From NCBI GenBank assembly GCA_035512195.1, contig DATKEK010000089.1:1-12153 (forward strand): a stretch of DNA of 12,153 nucleotides, given 5' to 3'. Source of the DNA: DATKEK01 sp035512195. Its GTDB lineage: Bacteria; Pseudomonadota; Gammaproteobacteria; Burkholderiales; Eutrophovitaceae. The position numbers and the translations under genes were made by a program. Shown piece after piece: positions 5,450-11,876 of this stretch. Position 1 is the first letter of the stretch. Each line of letters starts with the position of its first letter. Below the pieces are notes generated by a model, which saw nothing but the letters and a program-made list of their open reading frames with translations, was not told the DNA's origin and searched no databases.

Positions 5450-7114
5450 ATGCCCCGCCTGACCGAACGCCCTGCCTGGCAAGCCCTGACTGCGCACGCC
5501 CGGCAATTGCGCGGCCAGCACATGCTGGAGTTATTTGCCGAGGATCCGGCACGTGCCCGGGATTTCGCGGCGGAGGCCGCGGGACTTTACCTGGACTTCT
5601 CGAAGAATCCCCTCACCCGCGAGACGCTCCGCCTGCTGACCACGCTCGCCGAGGACGCGCACGTCCCGGCGCAGATCGGCGCCATGTTCGCCGGTAGCAG
5701 GATCAACATCACCGAGCAGCGCGCGGTGCTACACGTGGCGCTGCGCAACCGCTCGGGACGCCCGGTCATGGTGGATGGCCGGGACGTGATGCCCGGGGTC
5801 GTGGCCGTGCTCGAGCAAATGCGCGCGTTCTGCGACGGCGTTCGCGCCGGCGCGCATGCCGGCTTCACCGGCCGCGCCTATACCGACGTGGTCAATATCG
5901 GCATCGGTGGCTCCGACCTCGGCCCGCTGATGGCATGCCGGGCCCTCGCACCGTTTGCCTCGCAAAAGCTGCGATCGCATTTCGTGTCAAACGTGGATGG
6001 CGCGCACCTGGCCGGAACGCTGGCTGGCCTGGACCCCGAAAGCACCTTGTTCATCGTTTCCTCCAAGACCTTTACTACGCAGGAAACTCTGACCAATGCC
6101 AGATCTGCCAGAGAGTGGCTACTTACTCGCATACAGGGAAGCAGTCCGGCGGAAGCGGTCGTCGCCAGGCACTTCGCCGCAGTGTCGACCAACCTCGACG
6201 CCACTGCGCAGTTCGGCGTGCCGCCCGACCGGGTGTTCGGTTTCTGGGACTGGGTCGGCGGACGCTATTCGCTGTGGTCGGCCATCGGCCTGCCGATCGC
6301 GCTGGGAGTCGGGTTCGAGCGCTTCGAGGAACTGCTCGCCGGGGCGCACGAGATGGACGAGCATTTCCGCACCGCGCCCCTGCCACGCAACCTGCCGGCG
6401 CTGCTCGGGCTGATCGGCATCTGGCACGGCAACTTTCTCGGCGCGACCACGCACGCAGTGCTGCCGTATGCGCAGGACCTCGCCTGGTTTCCGGCCTACC
6501 TGCAGCAGCTCGACATGGAAAGCAACGGCAAGCGCGTGGATCGGGCGGGCCGTCCGGTCGACTACGCCACCGGGCCGGTTATCTGGGGCGCGCCGGGCAC
6601 CAACGGGCAGCATGCGTTCTTCCAGCACCTGCACCAGGGCACCCAGGCGACCCCCTGCGACTTCATCGTCGCCGCCAACAGCGAATGGCCGCTGCCCGGG
6701 CATCATGAAATCCTGCTCGCCAACTGCATTGCACAGACCGAGGCGCTGCTGCGCGGCAAATCCACCGAGACTGCGCTTGCCGAGGCAAGGGCGCAGGGAC
6801 TGGACGCGGACACCGCCGCCCGCCTCGCGGTACATCGCACCTTTCCCGGCAACCGCCCGAGCAATACCATCGTGTTCGACCGTCTGGATCCGCGCACGCT
6901 GGGCGCGCTGATTGCGCTCTACGAACACAAGGTGTTCGTGCAGGGCGCGGTATGGAACGTAAATTCCTTCGATCAGTGGGGTGTGGAACTGGGTAAGCAA
7001 CTCGCCGCGGGCGTGCTGCAGGACCTCAGGCAGGGCCGTGCCGGCGACGGGCACGACCCGTCGACCGCGGCGCTGATCGACAGAATCGTCAAGGCAAGGA
7101 GGAAAAACCCATGA
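5450..7114 (+). CDS. pgi: Glucose-6-phosphate isomerase
   Basis: Interconverts glucose 6-phosphate and fructose 6-phosphate in the cytosol, for glycolysis, gluconeogenesis and the Entner-Doudoroff pathway. The 554-residue length fits the long bacterial form. Signatures in order: NIGIGGSDLGPL (149-160, phosphate binding), SSKTFTTQETLTNA (204-217), FWDWVGGRYSLWSAIG (265-280) and LDMESNGKRV (354-363). The catalytic residues Glu357, His388 (GTNGQHAFF) and Lys516 (FDQWGVELGK) correspond to the E. coli triad. No truncation or frameshift is visible. The start at 5450 gives an N-terminus of the usual length; the ribosome site is poor (ACGAAGAAC). Its last four bases overlap the next gene (ATGA), so the two are probably translated together. 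Confidence 0.96.
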   Translation: MPRLTERPAWQALTAHARQLRGQHMLELFAEDPARARDFAAEAAGLYLDFSKNPLTRETLRLLTTLAEDAHVPAQIGAMFAGSRINITEQRAVLHVALRNRSGRPVMVDGRDVMPGVVAVLEQMRAFCDGVRAGAHAGFTGRAYTDVVNIGIGGSDLGPLMACRALAPFASQKLRSHFVSNVDGAHLAGTLAGLDPESTLFIVSSKTFTTQETLTNARSAREWLLTRIQGSSPAEAVVARHFAAVSTNLDATAQFGVPPDRVFGFWDWVGGRYSLWSAIGLPIALGVGFERFEELLAGAHEMDEHFRTAPLPRNLPALLGLIGIWHGNFLGATTHAVLPYAQDLAWFPAYLQQLDMESNGKRVDRAGRPVDYATGPVIWGAPGTNGQHAFFQHLHQGTQATPCDFIVAANSEWPLPGHHEILLANCIAQTEALLRGKSTETALAEARAQGLDADTAARLAVHRTFPGNRPSNTIVFDRLDPRTLGALIALYEHKVFVQGAVWNVNSFDQWGVELGKQLAAGVLQDLRQGRAGDGHDPSTAALIDRIVKARRKNP

Positions 7115-7317
7115 ATGAAGAAAATTTCAACATGAGCATCCGCAAGTTCCTCAAGATCACCGGCGTTGGCTCCCAGCGCGAGATCGAACAGGCGGTGTCG
7201 AAGGCGCTGGCGGACGGCAAACTGAAGGGCAGCGAGCGGATGCCGGCAAAGATGAAGCTGACGATTCCCGCGATCGGGCTGGACGTGGATTTCGAAGGAG
7301 AGATCACGCTCGAATGA
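7111..7317 (+). CDS. Small conserved-looking protein, DUF6494-like, coupled to pgi
   Basis: A 68-residue protein of unknown function. It starts in the ATGA that also ends pgi, and an excellent ribosome site (AAGGAGG, 7096-7102) lies inside the pgi coding end, so it is very likely real and translationally coupled. The sequence looks two-part: a helical N-terminal half (FNMSIRKFLKITGVGSQREI, then EQAVSKALADG) and a beta-rich C-terminal half (KMKLTIPAIGLDVDFEGEI). There is no signal peptide, membrane segment or cysteine. It resembles short proteins annotated DUF6494, a match from memory. Cotranscription with pgi says only that it is made alongside a glycolytic enzyme. No function should be assigned. 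Confidence 0.75.
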   Translation: MNEENFNMSIRKFLKITGVGSQREIEQAVSKALADGKLKGSERMPAKMKLTIPAIGLDVDFEGEITLE

Positions 7318-7360
7318 CGTCTGCAGCGAACAAGACGGGACATCTGCTACCGGGAAAACC

Positions 7361-7483
7361 CTCCACGCGGAGTACGCAGGGGAACATTGAGAGAGGGCGC
7401 GGAGCAACCCGGCGGAAATGCTTTTGTCTGGAGAGGTTTGTCTCTGCGGCCTCTCCTTATCTCCGCTGCGCTCTCCGTGCCGA
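7361..7483. repeat. 9-base-phased imperfect inverted repeat (copy C)
   Basis: It lies between the convergent small-protein gene and orn. The left arm (7361-7407) starts CCACGCGGAGTACGCAGG and ends GAGAGAGGGCGCGGAGC. The right arm (7441-7483), read in reverse complement, contains GCACGGAGAGCGCAG and GGAGAGGCCGCAGAGAC. The inner ends pair best, with small gaps; the outer parts are diverged. It is the most decayed of the facing-arm copies. At this site it could act as a transcription barrier for both genes. Confidence 0.6.
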
Positions 7484-7495
7484 ACGCGTTTGAGT

Positions 7496-7512
7496 ACCGA
7501 CCGGCGGTCGGT
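7496..7512 (-). terminator. Hairpin just after orn
   Basis: ACCGACC-GGC-GGTCGGT is a perfect 7-base-pair stem with a three-base loop, starting six bases beyond the orn stop codon in the direction of transcription. It is well placed as a terminator or 3'-end stabiliser, but no T-run follows on the minus strand. Confidence 0.45.
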
Positions 7513-7517
7513 GCCGG

Positions 7518-8063
7518 TCACAGGCGCAGAAAATTATCCCGGTAGTACTTCATCTCCTCGATCGACTCATAGATATCGGCGAGCGCTTCGTGTTTGCCGT
7601 GCTTGGTCAGGTCGGCGGCAATCTCCGGCTTCCAGCGCTTCGCGAGTTCCTTGAGCGTCGACACGTCGAGGTTGCGGTAGTGGAAGTATTGCTCGAGCTT
7701 CGGCATCCAGCGCGCGAGAAAGCGGCGATCCTGACAGATCGAGTTGCCGCACATCGGCGACGTTCCCGGCGGCACGTAAGCTTCCAGAAACGCAAGCATC
7801 TGCGCCTCGGCCTCGGCCTCGCTCAGGCGCGAGATTTTCACCTTGTCGGTCAGACCGGATTTGCCGTGCGTGGAGGTGTTCCAGGCGTCCATGCCCTCGA
7901 GCACTTCGTCCGCCTGATGCACCACCAGCACCGGCGCCTCGGCCACGGTCGCCAGATCGGGGGTCGTGATCACGATCGCGACTTCGAGAATGCGGTCCGA
8001 ATCGGGGTTCAGACCGCTCATTTCCATGTCGATCCAGATCAGGTTGCCAGGGTCCTGTGCCAT
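7518..8063 (-). CDS. orn: Oligoribonuclease
   Basis: A DEDDh 3'-5' exoribonuclease that degrades the shortest RNA fragments, chiefly dinucleotides including pGpG from cyclic-di-GMP turnover, to mononucleotides. The 181-residue length equals that of E. coli Orn and the catalytic residues fall at the same numbers: Asp12 and Glu14 (WIDMEMSGL), Asp112 (NSICQDRRF), His158 and Asp163 (KHEALADIY). The ATG at 8063 gives the expected N-terminus MAQDPGNLIWIDMEM; the ribosome site is weak. It is transcribed away from the M48 protease gene with a 79-base shared region, and towards the small gene after pgi. The orn / M48 / phhB / rsgA neighbourhood is one I recall from Burkholderia and Ralstonia relatives. 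Confidence 0.97.
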   Translation of the reverse strand: MAQDPGNLIWIDMEMSGLNPDSDRILEVAIVITTPDLATVAEAPVLVVHQADEVLEGMDAWNTSTHGKSGLTDKVKISRLSEAEAEAQMLAFLEAYVPPGTSPMCGNSICQDRRFLARWMPKLEQYFHYRNLDVSTLKELAKRWKPEIAADLTKHGKHEALADIYESIEEMKYYRDNFLRL

Positions 8064-8103
8064 AATATCGCGCGATTTTTCTTGAATTTTCCGGGTGTTA
8101 TTC

Positions 8104-8117
8104 TGTCACACGTGACA
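8104..8117. promoter_or_regulatory. Inverted repeat in the orn / M48 divergent region
   Basis: TGTCAC-AC-GTGACA is a perfect 6-2-6 inverted repeat in the 79-base gap between the two divergent genes, 25 bases before the M48 start codon. It contains CACGTG at its centre. It could be an operator for either or both genes; no regulator can be named. It may also be chance, since the gap has no clear promoter to anchor it. Confidence 0.35.
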
Positions 8118-8142
8118 CGCCTGCCCAAACCGGATTGTTGAA

Positions 8143-9393
8143 ATGAACAGCTTCTCAATTGTTTTCATCGTGGCTCTGGTGCTCGCGACCGCAACGCGAT
8201 TGTGGCTCGCCGGGCGCCATGTCCGCTACATTCAGGCGAACCGCAGCCGCGTGCCGAATGCGTTCGCAGCCGAGATCGATCTCGAAGCGCATCAGAAAGC
8301 CGCGGACTACAGCTCCGCCAAGACCCGCCTCGCCTCGTGGGCGGTCGGATTCGACGCGCTGGTGCTGCTTGCCTTTACGTTTGGCGGCGGCCTGCAGCTG
8401 CTGGACAATCTCGCCGCCGGTTTTTCTGCCGGCGACATTCTGCGCGGCACCGCCTTCATCGCGCTGCTGGTCGCCGTCACCTCGCTTCTGGAGATGCCGT
8501 TCGGCCTGTATCGCACCTTCGTGATCGAGTCCCGCTACGGGTTCAACAAGATGACCCTGGGAATGTACTTCGCCGACATGGCCAAGCAGGCGGTGATCGG
8601 CGCCCTGCTCGGCCTGCCGCTGGTGCTTGCCGTGCTCTGGCTGATGGGCCAGATGGGCGCGCTGTGGTGGCTCTACGTGTGGCTGCTGTGGGTCGGGTTC
8701 AACACGCTGGTGCTGATGATCTACCCGATTTTCATCGCCCCGCTGTTCAATAAATTCTCACCGATGGCGGACGGCGAGATGAAGTCACGGATCGAAAAAT
8801 TGATCGAGCGCTGCGGCTTCACCTCGAACGGCCTGTTCGTCATGGACGGCAGCAAGCGCAGCAGCCACGGCAACGCGTACTTCACCGGTTTCGGCAAGTC
8901 CAAGCGCATCGTGTTCTTCGATACCCTGCTCGACCGCCTGGAGATTCCGGAGATCGAGGCGGTGCTCGCGCACGAGCTTGGCCACTTCCGCCGCCGCCAC
9001 GTATTCAAGCGGCTGGCGTGGACCTTCGCGGTCAGCCTGGTGCTGCTGTGGATTCTCGGTGCCGTCAAGGATCAGGCATGGTTCTACATGGGACTGAACG
9101 TCGCCTATCCCGCAACCGACGCCATGGCGCTGGCGCTGTTCTTCATGGTGGTCCCGGTGTTCCTTTTCCCGATCCAGCCGTTGCTGGCGATGTATTCGCG
9201 CAAGCACGAGTTCGAGGCAGACGAATATGCGGCCAGCTACGCACCCCCCCGCGACCTGGTCACCGCGCTGGTCAAGCTGTACAAGGACAACGCCTCGACA
9301 CTCACGCCGGACCCGCTGCACTCCGCGTGGTATGACTCGCATCCGCCCGCCGCGGTGCGTATCGAACGCCTGCAGCAACTGGCAAAGGCGTAA
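8143..9393 (+). CDS. M48 family metallopeptidase (Ste24-like)
   Basis: An integral membrane zinc protease of the Ste24/CAAX-protease branch of M48. The 416-residue length matches this branch rather than the shorter HtpX. Zinc ligands are His277 and His281 in VLAHELGHF and Glu356 in HEFEADEYA, with catalytic Glu278. Membrane segments are visible at about residues 3-22, 65-90, 102-120, 148-200, 292-308 and 326-350. The C-terminal motif WYDSHPPAAVRIERL is common in the family. Bacteria do not prenylate CAAX proteins, so the natural substrate is unknown; a membrane-protein quality-control role is inferred by analogy with HtpX. It is read divergently from orn and is followed, after repeat copy D, by phhB and rsgA. 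Confidence 0.93.
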   Translation: MNSFSIVFIVALVLATATRLWLAGRHVRYIQANRSRVPNAFAAEIDLEAHQKAADYSSAKTRLASWAVGFDALVLLAFTFGGGLQLLDNLAAGFSAGDILRGTAFIALLVAVTSLLEMPFGLYRTFVIESRYGFNKMTLGMYFADMAKQAVIGALLGLPLVLAVLWLMGQMGALWWLYVWLLWVGFNTLVLMIYPIFIAPLFNKFSPMADGEMKSRIEKLIERCGFTSNGLFVMDGSKRSSHGNAYFTGFGKSKRIVFFDTLLDRLEIPEIEAVLAHELGHFRRRHVFKRLAWTFAVSLVLLWILGAVKDQAWFYMGLNVAYPATDAMALALFFMVVPVFLFPIQPLLAMYSRKHEFEADEYAASYAPPRDLVTALVKLYKDNASTLTPDPLHSAWYDSHPPAAVRIERLQQLAKA

Positions 9394-9409
9394 GGTCGGA
9401 TACGCTTCC

Positions 9410-9577
9410 GAACCACGGAGGACACAGAGGACACGGAGCAAAGACGCAGCGTGAACCCGACGCCAAGTCATCAGCAAGAACGGTACGATTGCCCCGCTCT
9501 TCCTTGCGTGACTGGCGATTTCCTGCGTTTGGATTTTTTTCGCTTTTGCTCCGTGTCCTCTGTGTCCTCCGTGGTTC
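9410..9577. repeat. 168-base element with perfect 33-base inverted arms (copy D)
   Basis: The left arm at 9410-9442 is the exact reverse complement of 9545-9577 over all 33 bases; 102 bases separate them. Each arm is built of units of nine (CACGGAGGA, CACAGAGGA, CACGGAGCA). The element begins 17 bases after the M48 stop codon and ends 14 bases before the Shine-Dalgarno site of phhB. No target-site duplication flanks it and no protein is encoded inside. In RNA it would form a 33-base-pair duplex, a plausible RNase III substrate. It is the best preserved of four related copies in this window. Confidence 0.9.
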
Positions 9578-9601
9578 AATCTCTAGAGCCGGGAGTGGAA
9601 T

Positions 9602-9943
9602 ATGAGTGAAATTTCTGAAGGACTGGTCCGCAAGAAATGCAAACCCTGCGAAGGCGGCGTGGCGCCGATGACCGATGTCGAGATCGGCCGGATGCTGAAA
9701 GGGCTGCAGGGCTGGGAATACAAAGGCGGAATGATCTGCAAGACCTACGACTTCAAGAACTACTATCAGACTACCGCGTTCGTGAACGCCACCGCGTGGA
9801 TTTCCCATCGCGAAGACCATCACCCGGACATCGAGCTCGGCTACAACAAGTGCACGGTCTCGTACATGACGCATGCGATCAAGGGGATATCGGAAAACGA
9901 CTTCATTTGTGCGGCGAAGATCGACGCGCTGTTCGATTTGTAG
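9602..9943 (+). CDS. phhB: Pterin-4a-carbinolamine dehydratase
   Basis: Dehydrates 4a-hydroxytetrahydropterin during regeneration of the cofactor used by phenylalanine hydroxylase. The 113-residue length is typical. The active-site signature is clear: SHREDHHPDIELGYNKCTVS (68-87) with His73, His74 and Pro75, followed by THAIKGISENDF (90-101), where His91 is the third conserved histidine. The N-terminus has KKCKPCEGG (11-19), common in this bacterial group. GGGAG (9591-9595) lies six bases before the ATG. No phenylalanine hydroxylase gene is present here, so its partner lies elsewhere or it serves another pterin pathway. The upstream gap is filled by the long inverted repeat, and rsgA follows after 32 bases, probably on the same transcript. 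Confidence 0.93.
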   Translation: MSEISEGLVRKKCKPCEGGVAPMTDVEIGRMLKGLQGWEYKGGMICKTYDFKNYYQTTAFVNATAWISHREDHHPDIELGYNKCTVSYMTHAIKGISENDFICAAKIDALFDL

Positions 9944-9975
9944 CCCAAAGATTTCCACTCGTGACCCGGATCTGA

Positions 9976-10881
9976 ATGGCGAAACGCGGCGATGAGACGG
10001 CAGAAGGGCTCGTCGTCGGCGCGCACGGCCGCCACTACATGGTCGAGCTCGAAGGCGGCCAGGTCATCCACTGTTACCCACGCGGCAAGAAAAGCAGCGT
10101 CGCCTGCGGCGACCGGGTGAAGCTGATCCGGACGGCGCCTGACCAGGCGGTGATCGATTCGATCGGGCCGCGCACCTCGCTGATCTACCGATCGGACCAG
10201 TACCGCGAAAAAATCATCGCTGCCAACGTGACGCAGGTCGTGGTCGTGGTCGCGGCCCGGCCCGCATTCGACGAAGATCTCCTGATCCGCTGCCTGGTTG
10301 CGGCCGAACAGCAGCAGCTTGGGATTGTCATCGCGCTGAACAAGGCGGACCTGGTCGACGAAACCGCCGCGACCCTGGACAAGCTCCGTATCTATGAATC
10401 GCTCGGCTACAGCGTGGTCCCGCTGTCAGCGAAACGCGACGTTTCCCTGCTTAACCCGAAACTGCAGAAGCAGCTGAGCGTGCTGGTCGGCCAGTCCGGC
10501 ATGGGCAAGTCGACCATCGTCAATGCGCTGGTGCCGGATGCGCTGGCGGCCACCGGCGAGGTGTCGGAAGCGCTGGATTCCGGCAAGCACACCACCACCA
10601 GCGCACACCTCTATCACCTGGACGCGCTGTCGCACATCATCGACTCGCCGGGAATGCAGACTTTCGGCCTGCACCATCTCTCGTCCGCCGAACTGGCGGA
10701 GGGGTTCCGGGAATTACGACCGCTGCTCGGCCACTGCCGGTTCAGCGATTGCCGGCATCTGGTGGAACCCGGGTGCGCGGTTCTCGCGGCAGTCGAAAAA
10801 GGCAGTGTGGCGCAGCATCGCTGGGACGCGTACCGCAAGCTGCGCGAGGAATTCGACAACGCCCGCCCGCAGTGGGGCTGA
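9976..10881 (+). CDS. rsgA: Ribosome small-subunit-dependent GTPase A
   Basis: RsgA is a GTPase that checks late maturation of the 30S subunit. The 301-residue product shows the family's circularly permuted G-motif order: an N-terminal OB-fold-like part (about 8-65), G4 NKAD (122-125), G5 SAK (151-153), G1 GQSGMGKST (172-180), G2 threonines in KHTTT (204-208) and G3 DSPG (223-226). A C-terminal zinc finger follows: Cys254, Cys259, His261 and Cys267 (CRFSDCRHLVEPGC). The G1 loop has Met where Val is usual, a mild change. The ATG at 9976 is the first in-frame start: a TGA codon lies directly before it. Its ribosome site is weak. It ends only 10 bases from the convergent CobD/CbiB-family gene. 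Confidence 0.96.
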   Translation: MAKRGDETAEGLVVGAHGRHYMVELEGGQVIHCYPRGKKSSVACGDRVKLIRTAPDQAVIDSIGPRTSLIYRSDQYREKIIAANVTQVVVVVAARPAFDEDLLIRCLVAAEQQQLGIVIALNKADLVDETAATLDKLRIYESLGYSVVPLSAKRDVSLLNPKLQKQLSVLVGQSGMGKSTIVNALVPDALAATGEVSEALDSGKHTTTSAHLYHLDALSHIIDSPGMQTFGLHHLSSAELAEGFRELRPLLGHCRFSDCRHLVEPGCAVLAAVEKGSVAQHRWDAYRKLREEFDNARPQWG

Positions 10882-10897
10882 CGTGAAAAAATCAGCC
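10876..10897. other. Inverted repeat holding both stop codons of convergent genes
   Basis: GGCTGA (10876-10881) and TCAGCC (10892-10897) pair perfectly around a ten-base loop. The first arm contains the rsgA stop and the second the stop of the opposite gene. With only 10 bases between the genes, any terminator must lie inside the other gene, so the two transcripts should overlap at their 3' ends. The A-run in the loop gives no proper T-tract after a stem. Confidence 0.4.
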
Positions 10898-11818
10898 GCC
10901 GAGCCAGTTGGCAACGGTGGCCAGCCCGATGATCAACATCCAGGTCACCAGCGCGCGCCACACCAGGCCGGTCGCGCTGGCCATGTAGTTCGCATCCGCC
11001 TCGTCCCCCAGCCCGATTTCGGGACGGAAGCTGACGGTGCCATGGTGATGCAGCGTTTCGCCGAGCCGCACGCCAAGCGCGCCCGCGCCCGATGCCAGCA
11101 CGATGCCCTGATCCGGATTCATCCACGCTTGCGCCTGCGCGCGCCAGCAGTAGATTGCATCCTCGAAGTCGCCGGCAATTGCGAAGCTGATCCCGGTCAC
11201 GCGCACCGGAATCCAGTCGATCAGTTCGAATGCGCGGCGGGCGAAAGCACCGAACTCCCCCAGCTCCTCGTCGGTGGATCTGCCCCAGCGCTCATGCAGC
11301 ACCGCCGACAGGCGGTAAAGCACTGCGCCGGCGGGTCCCGGCAGCACCAGGAACCACAGGATCACGCCGAACACATGCCGGTGCGCGCCGACCAGGCCCT
11401 CTTCGATGGCCACCTTGGCGATCTCGGTGCTGTTGTACTCGTCTGGCGGCTCGGTGCGCCACTCGCTGAGTTCCGCGCGGGCCCTGTCCAGGTCTCCTTC
11501 CCGCAGCGCTTCGGTAATCGCGGTGAAGCCGTGGCTGAACTGGCGAAATCCCATCATCACGTAGAGCACGGCGACATTCCATGCCCAGGCCAGCAACACG
11601 CTGATCGACAACAGCAGGTAAAAGACAATCCAGGACAACACCACCCAGGGCAGCACGCCGAGCAGCCATGCCACCATGCCCTGCTGCCGCTCGCCGGCAT
11701 TGAAGTGCCGGCTCAGGTTGCTCGCATAACGCCCGAACAAACCGAACACGGTGCACCGCGGATTCAGCGGGCGCACCTGTTCGATCAGCAGTGTGGCAAG
11801 CAGGGAAAGAAACGACAT
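10892..11818 (-). CDS. CobD/CbiB-family integral membrane protein
   Basis: A 308-residue protein of the CobD/CbiB family (PF03186), whose classical members make adenosylcobinamide phosphate in cobalamin synthesis. Recognisable parts are the N-terminal MSFLSLLATLLIEQVRPL, a hydrophobic pair at about 46-90, the central EGLVGAHRHVFGVILWFLVL followed by PGPAGAVLYRLSAV (140-173) and a C-terminal segment at about 287-305. Acidic and histidine residues after the first helices fit the family. The ATG at 11818 is chosen because the family N-terminus starts there; a 50-residue extension to 11968 is Cys- and Arg-rich and crosses intergenic sequence. No Shine-Dalgarno site precedes it. No other cobalamin genes are nearby, and the beta-proteobacterial relatives I recall often stand alone, so a different role (for example AmpE-like) is possible. 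Confidence 0.82.
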   Translation of the reverse strand: MSFLSLLATLLIEQVRPLNPRCTVFGLFGRYASNLSRHFNAGERQQGMVAWLLGVLPWVVLSWIVFYLLLSISVLLAWAWNVAVLYVMMGFRQFSHGFTAITEALREGDLDRARAELSEWRTEPPDEYNSTEIAKVAIEEGLVGAHRHVFGVILWFLVLPGPAGAVLYRLSAVLHERWGRSTDEELGEFGAFARRAFELIDWIPVRVTGISFAIAGDFEDAIYCWRAQAQAWMNPDQGIVLASGAGALGVRLGETLHHHGTVSFRPEIGLGDEADANYMASATGLVWRALVTWMLIIGLATVANWLGG

Positions 11819-11825
11819 GCAGGGG

Positions 11826-11831
11826 ATTCTA
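11826..11831 (-). promoter_or_regulatory. TAGAAT -10-like box seven bases before the CobD-family start
   Basis: On the minus strand TAGAAT ends seven bases before the chosen ATG, the distance at which transcription normally starts. With no ribosome-binding site visible, the mRNA could be leaderless. A -35 hexamer at the right distance is not convincing. Confidence 0.35.
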
Positions 11832-11876
11832 CAACAGCCGCCCGAAACCACCCATCCCGTGCAATGCGGGTAAATC

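Noticed and set aside
6119..7054. Minus-strand frame of 311 codons opposite pgi
   Set aside because: Shadow of a gene with all catalytic residues intact; no start signal and no recognisable domain.
9410..9577. CRISPR array or insertion sequence
   Set aside because: Units of nine bases without spacers are not CRISPR. The inverted arms enclose only 102 bases with no transposase, and the flanks show no target duplication.
8785..9579. Minus-strand frame beginning MNHGGHRGHGAK inside repeat copy D
   Set aside because: The N-terminus is the 9-base repeat read as tripeptides, and the rest is antisense to the M48 gene. A repeat-generated false ORF.
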